From the NCBI GenBank assembly GCA_023436745.1, contig JAEZHZ010000228.1:1-14159 (forward strand): a stretch of DNA of 14,159 nt, in the 5' to 3' direction. Below the pieces are notes generated by a model. The model searched no databases and was not told the DNA's origin. It saw nothing but the letters and a program-made list of their open reading frames with translations. Position 1 is the first letter of the stretch, and every line of letters begins with the position of its first letter. Made by a program: the position numbers and the translations under genes. The stretch comes from Pseudomonadota bacterium (lineage in GTDB: Bacteria > Pseudomonadota > Alphaproteobacteria > Rhizobiales > Devosiaceae). Of this stretch, positions 1-5,815 are shown piece after piece.

Positions 1-210
1 GAACTGCCCACAAAAGCGAGCCGTCCGTCAGCAAGCTGAGCCATGCCGGCCCGCCCGAACGACCCCAACTACAACGCGGTCTCGGCGGAGATCCAGCGCA
101 TGACCGAAGCGGTGGTGTCGGGTGAACTCTCCCCCGAAGACGCGATGGCCCAGTACGGCCAGGCCGTCATCGCCATTGTCGGCGAAGAGAACACCGTCAA
201 GCTGCTCTAG
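1..210 (+). CDS. 3' end of a sugar-type ABC solute-binding protein gene, reading frame disrupted
   Basis: Only the last ~70 codons are in the window. The frame ending at the TAG of 208-210 reads a C-terminal helix (NYNAVSAEIQRM...EDAMAQYGQAV) typical of family 1 carbohydrate-binding periplasmic proteins, and two ABC sugar permeases follow, as is usual for such an operon. In the same frame a TGA lies at 37-39, so the continuous ORF opens only at ATG 43 (55 codons). Bases 1-15 in this frame read ELPTK. Bases about 15-59 then make family-like sense in another frame (SVSKLSHAGPPE), and the original frame resumes with DPNYNAV. One base missing in the A-run at 12-15 and one extra C near 60 would restore a continuous protein. 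This could be sequencing error or true decay. The family call is an inference from a short tail plus context. Confidence 0.6.
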
Positions 211-219
211 TCTCACCCA

Positions 220-245
220 GCCCGGCGCGCTCCGGCGTGCCGGGC
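220..245 (+). terminator. Stable UNCG-loop hairpin between binding-protein and permease genes
   Basis: An 11-bp stem (220-230 with 235-245, one G-T wobble) encloses the tetraloop TCCG closed by a C-G pair. This is a UNCG-class loop, known for exceptional RNA stability. It starts 10 bases after the binding-protein stop codon. No T-run follows, so it is more likely an attenuator, partial terminator or 3'-end mRNA stabiliser than a complete intrinsic terminator. Such hairpins are a known way to make the binding protein in excess over the membrane components. Confidence 0.6.
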
Positions 246-393
246 GAAGGCAAACACCGTTGCCGACCCACGAGAAGCGGGCTGTTCCTTGGAGCTGCCC
301 TGAAGGCGACCGCGCTCGCACCGCGGTCCACTTCTGTGGGCTCAGGCCGAGGTGTTGAAAGAGGTCGCCCCTGCTGCGCCGGATTGGACCGCC

Positions 394-1332
394 ATGACCA
401 CCGAACCCCATCGCGACCAGCCCAGGCGCAGGGTCCGCAACTTCTCGCTGCTGTCGAACCTGGCCGGCGCCGTCTTCATGACGCCCGCCGGGTTGCTGGT
501 GTCGGTCTTCGTGATCGTGCCGTTCTTCTGGATCATCTTCGTTTCGTTCACCAACCGGACGCTGCTCGGGCGCACGGCTCTCAACCCCGAGTTCGTCGGC
601 CTCGCGAACTACCTCACCCTCTTCGACCCAGCCACGTTCTTCCAGCGGGGCCAGTTCGGCTTCTCGCTGATCCTCACCACCCAGTTCGTGCTGGCGTCGG
701 CGCTGATCGGCCAGGCGCTGCTCGGCCTGTTGCTGGCGTGGCTGATCCAGACGGTGCCGCCCGCCGTCAAACGCATCACCGAAACCTTCGTCATCGCCGC
801 CTGGATCCTGCCCGAAGTGGTGATCGGCTTTGCCTGGTTTGCCTTCCTCGATCGCGATCAGGGCACGCTCAACATGCTCCTGACCAGCGTCGGGCTGCCG
901 CCGGGGGATTTCCTGCTTCAGCAGCCCTTCTGGGTCATCGTGGTGTTCAACACCTGGCGCGGCGCCGCCTTCTCGATGATGCTGTTCAGTTCGGCCTTCT
1001 CGTCGATTCCGCCGAGCTACTTTCAGGCGGCGGACGTGGCCGGTGCCTCGTCCTGGCAGAAGTTCCGGGATATCGGCCTGCCGCTGATCCGCGGGCACAT
1101 CGTCACCGATCTCATCCTGATCACCATGTGGACGTTCAACACCTTCACGCCATTCCTGCTGACCAATGGCGGGCCGAGCTACCGGACGGAACTAGTGTCC
1201 ATCTACAACTACCGGGTCGCCTTCCATGACTTCCAGTTCGGCAAGGGCGCCGCGGTGGGTGTGATCATGATGCTGATCAACCTGGCCTTTGCCCTGGTCT
1301 ACCTGTGGCTTGGCCGCAAGAAGCGCGCGTGA
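394..1332 (+). CDS. Carbohydrate ABC transporter permease (UgpA/MalF-like)
   Basis: This is an inner-membrane subunit of a CUT1-type sugar importer. The 312-residue product has about six hydrophobic segments (roughly residues 30-51, 91-120, 131-153, 178-200, 236-255 and 285-307). The cytoplasmic EAA loop that docks on the ATPase is at 209-232 (YFQAADVAGASS, then GLPLI). The length fits UgpA-like permeases, which lack the long MalF periplasmic loop. The ATG at 394 is chosen because the protein then begins with a short basic tail before the first membrane span. The frame is open back to a GTG at 352, which would add 14 residues, and neither start has a convincing ribosome binding site. The gene is followed at once by a second permease and then an ATPase. 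The substrate is unknown. Confidence 0.93.
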   Translation: MTTEPHRDQPRRRVRNFSLLSNLAGAVFMTPAGLLVSVFVIVPFFWIIFVSFTNRTLLGRTALNPEFVGLANYLTLFDPATFFQRGQFGFSLILTTQFVLASALIGQALLGLLLAWLIQTVPPAVKRITETFVIAAWILPEVVIGFAWFAFLDRDQGTLNMLLTSVGLPPGDFLLQQPFWVIVVFNTWRGAAFSMMLFSSAFSSIPPSYFQAADVAGASSWQKFRDIGLPLIRGHIVTDLILITMWTFNTFTPFLLTNGGPSYRTELVSIYNYRVAFHDFQFGKGAAVGVIMMLINLAFALVYLWLGRKKRA

Positions 1333-1337
1333 CCGGC

Positions 1338-2168
1338 ATGAAACTCACCATTCCCGCCTTTGTGGGTCGCATTGCCTTTTCCGCTCTCGCGGCGCTGATC
1401 GGCGCTGCGTTTGCCTTGCCGCTACTGTGGTTCCTGTTCGCGCCATTCAATGCCCGCGCCGAGTTGGGCCTGGCCATTCCCGACCCTTGGACGCTCAGCA
1501 ACTTCGTCACAGTCTTTGGCAACAACTTCGCCGTGCGGGCGCTGTGGAACAGCCTGATCCAGTCTGTGGGCGGGGTGGTCCTGGTGGGAGCGGCGGCAAC
1601 GCTCGCCGCCTATGCGCTCAGCCGCTCGTCGCTGCCCGGCAAGGGCGCGGTGACCTATGTCCTGCTGCTGTTCTCGTCGGTCGTTTCGGGTTCGGCGGCC
1701 ATGGTCCCGATCTTACTGATCGTGTCGGCGGCTGGCCTGATCGATACCCACCTGGCGGTGATCCTGACCTTTGCCGGCGGGCTCCTGCCCACGGCCATGT
1801 TCATTCTGCGCGATTTCATCGACTCGATCCCGAAGTCCTACGAGGAAAGCGCGATGGTCGCCGGCGCCTCGCCGGTGCAGGCCTTCTTCGATGTGGCGCT
1901 GCCGGTCATCCGGCCTGGCATCGTCGTGGTGGTGGTCTGGGGGTTCGTCAATATCTGGGGCTCGTTCCTGATCCCCTTCATCCTGCTGCGCAGCGACAGC
2001 CAGATGCCGGCGTCGGTGGCGATCTACTCGTTCTACTCCGAGGCCGGCACACCGATCGTAACGCTGCTGGCAGCATACTCGCTGATCTACTCGCTGCCGG
2101 TGATTATCCTTTATCTCTTCGTCAGCTGGAAGTTCGGCTTCCGGTTCTTTGGCGGCATCAAGGCCTGA
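1338..2168 (+). CDS. Carbohydrate ABC transporter permease (UgpE/MalG-like)
   Basis: This is the second inner-membrane subunit of the importer, pairing with the upstream permease. The 276-residue product is of usual MalG/UgpE size. It has an N-terminal span (about 12-36), further spans through residue ~265, and the EAA loop at 168-192 (SYEESAMVAGASPV, then ALPVI). WTLSNFVTVF at 51-60 corresponds to the short conserved element after the first span in this family. ATG 1338 is five bases past the preceding stop. An in-frame GTG at 1329 overlaps that stop as GTGA, which would allow translational coupling and add three residues. The tight spacing shows co-transcription with both neighbours. Confidence 0.93.
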   Translation: MKLTIPAFVGRIAFSALAALIGAAFALPLLWFLFAPFNARAELGLAIPDPWTLSNFVTVFGNNFAVRALWNSLIQSVGGVVLVGAAATLAAYALSRSSLPGKGAVTYVLLLFSSVVSGSAAMVPILLIVSAAGLIDTHLAVILTFAGGLLPTAMFILRDFIDSIPKSYEESAMVAGASPVQAFFDVALPVIRPGIVVVVVWGFVNIWGSFLIPFILLRSDSQMPASVAIYSFYSEAGTPIVTLLAAYSLIYSLPVIILYLFVSWKFGFRFFGGIKA

Positions 2169-2175
2169 GCTCTCC

Positions 2176-3279
2176 ATGGCATCTGTCGACTTCCGCAACG
2201 TCACCAAGTCCTTCGGCACCTTCACTGCCGTGTCCGATGTCAGCTTCTCGATCGGGGATGGGGAGTTCGTCTGCCTGCTCGGCCCATCCGGCTGCGGCAA
2301 AACCACGAGCCTGAGGATGATCGCCGGGCTGGAAACACCGACATCCGGGGAGATCCTGATCGGCGGCGAGGACGTCACGCATCTGCACCCCAAAGACCGT
2401 CAGATATCGATGGTGTTCCAGGACTATGCGCTCTACCCGCACATGAACCTTGCCGACAACATCGCCTATCCGCTCAAGGTGCGCGGCGAGCCGGTGGGCA
2501 AGCGCCACGGCCGCGCTCGCGAGGTGGCCGACGTGCTCAAGATCGGGCACCTGATGGACCGGCTGCCGAGCCAGATTTCCGGCGGCCAGCAGCAGCGCAC
2601 CTCGCTGGCGCGGGCGCTGGTCTACCCGTCGAGGGTCTATCTGTTCGACGAACCCCTCTCCAATCTCGACGCCAAGCTGCGTCTCGAGGCACGAGGATTC
2701 CTCAATCACCTGCAGCGCGACATGGGCATGACCGCGGTGTACGTCACCCATGACCAGGCGGAGGCGATGGCGCTCGCAACTCGCATCGCCGTGATGGACC
2801 AGGGCCGGATCGTGCAGTACGCCTCGCCCATCGAGATCTACCGCCGCCCTGCCACCACTTTCGTTGCCAACTTCGTCGGCAACCCGCCGATGAACCTGGT
2901 GGAGGTCACCGGAACCCGGGGCGACGGGCAACTGCGGCTCGTGGCCGATGGCCTGACGCTCGCGGGGCTGCCGATGACGGACGGGATCGGAAAGGCCCTT
3001 GCTGCCGGGGAAAAGCTCACCCTCGGCATCCGGCCGGAGCACCTTGCCATCGCCGCCCCCGGCGCGGCCAACACCATTACCGGCACGCTGTTCGCCAACG
3101 AGAACATGGGTCCTGAAAGCCTCGTCACCATCGAACGCGCCGACGCAACCCGCCTCACCGCGCGTATCTTCACCGACGACCACCTCGACCTAGGCGAAAC
3201 CGTCACCCTCGCCTTCGAACCCGGGCACCTTCACCTGTTCGACGGCGCCGGCAAGCGCATACCGGCGGTGGGGGAGTAG
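2176..3279 (+). CDS. Sugar ABC transporter ATP-binding protein, UgpC/MalK/MsmK type
   Basis: This is the cytoplasmic ATPase that powers the CUT1 importer. The 367-residue product shows Walker A at 36-44 (GPSGCGKTT), the Q-loop at Q82 (VFQDYALYPH), the ABC signature at 134-141 (ISGGQQQR), Walker B with catalytic glutamate at 154-159 (VYLFDE), the D-loop at 162-166, and the switch histidine H192 (VTHDQAEAM). The C-terminal ~130 residues are the TOBE/OB regulatory extension expected of this subfamily (GIRPEHL and onward). All motifs are intact. ATG 2176 is seven bases after the permease stop. An upstream extension from 2149 would overlap the permease gene and has no family support. ATPases of this group can sometimes serve several importers. 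Confidence 0.95.
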   Translation: MASVDFRNVTKSFGTFTAVSDVSFSIGDGEFVCLLGPSGCGKTTSLRMIAGLETPTSGEILIGGEDVTHLHPKDRQISMVFQDYALYPHMNLADNIAYPLKVRGEPVGKRHGRAREVADVLKIGHLMDRLPSQISGGQQQRTSLARALVYPSRVYLFDEPLSNLDAKLRLEARGFLNHLQRDMGMTAVYVTHDQAEAMALATRIAVMDQGRIVQYASPIEIYRRPATTFVANFVGNPPMNLVEVTGTRGDGQLRLVADGLTLAGLPMTDGIGKALAAGEKLTLGIRPEHLAIAAPGAANTITGTLFANENMGPESLVTIERADATRLTARIFTDDHLDLGETVTLAFEPGHLHLFDGAGKRIPAVGE

Positions 3280-3308
3280 TCGTCCATGTCCGGCGGACGC
3301 CAACGACC

Positions 3309-4712
3309 ATGACCAGCATCACTCGCCACGTCACCCGGGCCGATCAGGTCCGAAACCCGTACTTCTACATTCCCTTCGATGTGCCCGCCGGCACCACGCG
3401 CATGGACGTTACCCTCGCCTATCGCAAGGCCGAGGATTGCATCATCGACCTCGGTGCGTTCGATCCGCGCGATACCGGTTATCCCAGCGCATCCGGCTTC
3501 AGGGGCTGGAGCGGCGGCGCGCGCGACCGGTTCTTCATCGCCACCGACGATGCGACGCCGGGATACATCCATGGAGAGATCCAGCCGGGGAGATGGAACG
3601 TCATCCTGGGGCTCTACAAGGTGCCGGAGGGCGGCGCGGACGTCACCGTCACGATCACGCTCGACGCCGGGCCGCGCCAACTCGAGCCGCAGCCTGCCCG
3701 AACGTTCCCGGTGCGCCGCGGTGAAGGCTGGTATCTTGGCGATCTTCACTGCCACACCTTCCACTCCGATGCCCGGGGAGGGCCGGAACTGCTGCACGCG
3801 GCGGCGAAGCAGGCGGGGCTCGATTTCCTCGCGGTTGCGGATCACAACACCATCACCCAGCGCCGTTACTTCCACCCGCAATCCTCGCCCGACCTGATGT
3901 TCGTGCGGGCCATGGAGGTGACGACTGCCGTCGGTCACGCCAATGTCTACGGCGTCGACGAGTGGATCGACTTCCGCATGACCCGGCCGTCGGATGCCCA
4001 TGTGCTCGCGCGGCTGGTGCACGAGAAGGGCGGGCTGCTCTCGACCAACCACGACAAGCCGACGATCCCGTGGGACTACGACTTCCCGGCCGCGGACTGC
4101 CAGGAAGTGTGGCAATCGACCTGGCTCGCATGGAACTGGGTGTCGCTCGAGCGCTACCAGCAGCGGCTGGCGCGCGGCCTGCGGCTCTCCGCCATCGGGG
4201 GCTCCGACTTCCACCAGCCCGACCGGCTGTTGCCGGAGGGGCCGCTGGTGCTGGCGCGTCCGACCACCGTCCTGTGGCTGCCCGAGCTCAGCGAGGACGC
4301 TGTGCTCGCAGCGATGAAGTCGGGTCACGGCTACATCACCGAGAGCCCGACTGGCCCCCACCTCGAAATGACCAGCGGCGATACCGCCATGGGCGCCGCG
4401 GCTCGCTCGGTGACCTCCGTCGACGTGACGGTCCGCGGTGCAGCCGGAGACCGCCTCGTCCTCATCGATGCCAGCGGTGTCGTTGCCGATGTCGAGATCG
4501 CCTCGGACGACTGGCAGGCCACGGTGCCGCTTTCCGGCGTGCGCCTGTTCGTCCGCGCCGAAATCGTGGCGGCGCGAAGCCGCGAGAGGCTCGTGGCCGA
4601 GTTCACCGCCGCGCTCGATGGTCGCGAACTGCCCTGGCAGCTCAGGGGTGCCGATCTTGCCGAGCAACCCATACGCCGGGCTCTCGGCAACCCGATCTAT
4701 ATCGAGTCCTGA
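3309..4712 (+). CDS. CehA/McbA-type PHP-domain metallohydrolase
   Basis: This is a predicted cytoplasmic metal-dependent hydrolase of 467 residues with no signal peptide. The first ~120 residues form a beta-rich domain carrying the FRGWSGGARDRFF (64-76) and ATPGYIHGEIQPGRW (82-96) elements typical of the CehA/McbA group. The PHP domain follows with metal-binding motifs DLHCHTFHSD (145-154), ADHN (177-180), E203, H210, H248 and GSDFH (298-302), so the active site looks complete. PHP enzymes mostly cleave phosphoesters, while CehA and McbA themselves hydrolyse the carbamate ester carbaryl, so the bond cleaved here is open. The C-terminal ~110 residues are another beta-rich region. The gene lies 29 bases after the transporter ATPase gene and two bases before a sugar isomerase gene. 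This suggests it opens an imported ester or phosphodiester, which is an inference. Confidence 0.85.
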   Translation: MTSITRHVTRADQVRNPYFYIPFDVPAGTTRMDVTLAYRKAEDCIIDLGAFDPRDTGYPSASGFRGWSGGARDRFFIATDDATPGYIHGEIQPGRWNVILGLYKVPEGGADVTVTITLDAGPRQLEPQPARTFPVRRGEGWYLGDLHCHTFHSDARGGPELLHAAAKQAGLDFLAVADHNTITQRRYFHPQSSPDLMFVRAMEVTTAVGHANVYGVDEWIDFRMTRPSDAHVLARLVHEKGGLLSTNHDKPTIPWDYDFPAADCQEVWQSTWLAWNWVSLERYQQRLARGLRLSAIGGSDFHQPDRLLPEGPLVLARPTTVLWLPELSEDAVLAAMKSGHGYITESPTGPHLEMTSGDTAMGAAARSVTSVDVTVRGAAGDRLVLIDASGVVADVEIASDDWQATVPLSGVRLFVRAEIVAARSRERLVAEFTAALDGRELPWQLRGADLAEQPIRRALGNPIYIES

Positions 4713-4714
4713 CC

Positions 4715-5569
4715 ATGCTCATCGGCAATGCCCCGTGTTCCTGGGGCATCAACTATCCAACCGGCAACCGTTACTCATGGCAGCAATATCTCGATGAGGT
4801 CGCTGCTGCGGGCTACCAAGGCACTGAGCTCGGGCCCTTCGGCTTTCTGCCCAGGGATGATGCGCTGCTCCGCGACGAGCTGGCCCGGCGCAGCCTCACG
4901 CTGATCGGTGCGACGCACGTCCACACCTTTGGCGACGCGGCGAGCGGGCCGCACCTGCTGTCGACCCTGCGGGAGCTGTCCGGCCTGCTGCTGGACCTCG
5001 GGGCGCGCCACCTCGTCATCATGGACGAGAGCAACTGGTACCCGGCGGGGCAGGAGGGTGTGCTGGACGAGGCGGGGTGGCGCGGGCTCGTCGGCATGGT
5101 GCGCGAGGCGCAGCAGCTGGTCGAGGGCGAGTACGGGCTGAGGCTGAGCTTCCACCCTCATGTCGGGACCGCCGTCGAGCGGGAGGCGCAGATCGACCGG
5201 CTGCTTGAGGAGACCGAGATTGCGCTCTGCTTCGATACGGGGCACCACGCTTTCTGGGATCAGGACGTGATCTCCTGCATGGGTCGGGTGATGCCGCGGA
5301 TTGCCTACATGCACCTCAAGAACGTTGATCCGGTGGTGCGGGCCCGGGTGCTGGGCGGGGAGCTGCCGGTGGCCGACTCCTTCGGGGCAGGGGTGATGTG
5401 CCCGCTTCCGGATGGGGCGGTGGATATCAGGGCGGTGATGCGGCTGCTCGAGAGCCGTGGCTTCGACGGGCCGGTGGTGGTGGAGCAGGACGTCGCCGCC
5501 GATGCTCGGGAGATGCCGCTCGAGTTGGCGGCGCGCAACCTTGCCTATGTGAGGGCAATCGCCTCCTGA
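4715..5569 (+). CDS. IolE/MocC-like TIM-barrel sugar isomerase or dehydratase
   Basis: The product is 284 residues and belongs to the AP-endonuclease-2 / xylose-isomerase-like TIM-barrel superfamily. The N-terminus (IGNAPCSWG, 3-11) and GTELGPFGFLP (36-46) resemble inosose dehydratase IolE and its MocC-like relatives. Candidate metal and substrate residues are E38, the FHPHVGT strand (146-152), D174 with H177/H178 in CFDTGHHAFWDQD, H200 in MHLKN, and E257 in VVVEQDV. Members act on cyclic polyols or ketoses, as isomerases, epimerases or dehydratases. Sequence alone does not settle which applies here. ATG 4715 is two bases beyond the PHP stop, so the two genes are almost certainly co-translated. 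It is the last gene of operon 1. No strong terminator hairpin was seen after it. Confidence 0.85.
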   Translation: MLIGNAPCSWGINYPTGNRYSWQQYLDEVAAAGYQGTELGPFGFLPRDDALLRDELARRSLTLIGATHVHTFGDAASGPHLLSTLRELSGLLLDLGARHLVIMDESNWYPAGQEGVLDEAGWRGLVGMVREAQQLVEGEYGLRLSFHPHVGTAVEREAQIDRLLEETEIALCFDTGHHAFWDQDVISCMGRVMPRIAYMHLKNVDPVVRARVLGGELPVADSFGAGVMCPLPDGAVDIRAVMRLLESRGFDGPVVVEQDVAADAREMPLELAARNLAYVRAIAS

Positions 5570-5774
5570 CGCCCGTAATCCCGGCACTTTGTGGCGAAGA
5601 TAAACGTAGATGAACGGCACCTGAACGTAGCCGCTGCGCAGCTGTCTCCGCGTGAACGCAACATGGCGGATCGCTGACCCGAATATGCGCGGATTGTGAA
5701 TTGCGGGGCAAACAGGTCGCGCAACACCAACATAACGCTTTACCTAACAAATCAAGCGGTACTAGCCTTCTGTT

Positions 5775-5801
5775 AGCTAAAAGATCGCAATGACGTTAGC
5801 T
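5775..5801 (+). repeat. Inverted repeat AGCTAA/TTAGCT abutting the ribosome binding site
   Basis: AGCTAA (5775-5780) and TTAGCT (5796-5801) are exact inverted copies separated by 15 bases. The right arm ends immediately before the Shine-Dalgarno sequence. GTTAGCT also occurs as a direct repeat (5772 and 5795, 23 bases apart). It may be an operator or a weak RNA stem. The arms are only six bases, so chance is possible. Confidence 0.35.
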
Positions 5802-5810
5802 GGAGGAGGG
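5802..5810 (+). promoter_or_regulatory. Strong ribosome binding site of the second binding-protein gene
   Basis: GGAGGAGGG lies five bases before ATG 5816. It is the strongest Shine-Dalgarno sequence in the window, fixes the start codon, and fits the high expression expected for a periplasmic binding protein. Confidence 0.8.
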
Positions 5811-5815
5811 AACCA

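Larger units (their letters stand above)
5570..5815 (+). promoter_or_regulatory. Intergenic regulatory region ahead of the second import operon
   Basis: This is a 246-base gap, relatively AT-rich from about 5680 onward, between the end of operon 1 and the second binding-protein gene. It contains three TGAACG hexamers (5611, 5622 and 5653, spaced 11 and 31 bases), AACGTAG twice (5603 and 5624, spaced 21), a perfect 10-base palindrome GCTGCGCAGC (5633-5642), and TTAGCTAA (5773-5780). Near-helical-turn spacing suits regulator sites, but such short words also arise by chance. TTTACC (5739) and TACTAG (5760) could be weak -35/-10 elements, although their 15-base spacing is poor. No ORF or RNA gene was recognised here. 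That a promoter lies here is inferred from position and the change of gene module. Confidence 0.45.

Noticed and set aside
352..393. Upstream extension of the first permease to GTG 352
   Set aside because: The extra 14 residues do not resemble permease N-termini, and no good ribosome binding site precedes the GTG. It is kept only as an alternative.
237..1229. Plus-strand 330-codon frame overlapping the first permease
   Set aside because: Out of frame with the membrane protein, with an Arg/Pro/Ala-rich product lacking spans or motifs.
3281..3299. Small hairpin (CGTCC with GGACG) in the gap before the PHP gene
   Set aside because: Only a five-base stem with a competing fold and no T-run. Too weak to call a terminator or regulator.
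5647..5670. Possible hairpin TCCGC/GCGGA in the intergenic region as terminator of operon 1
   Set aside because: Five-base stem, 14-base loop and no T-run. It is also 80 bases past the stop codon.
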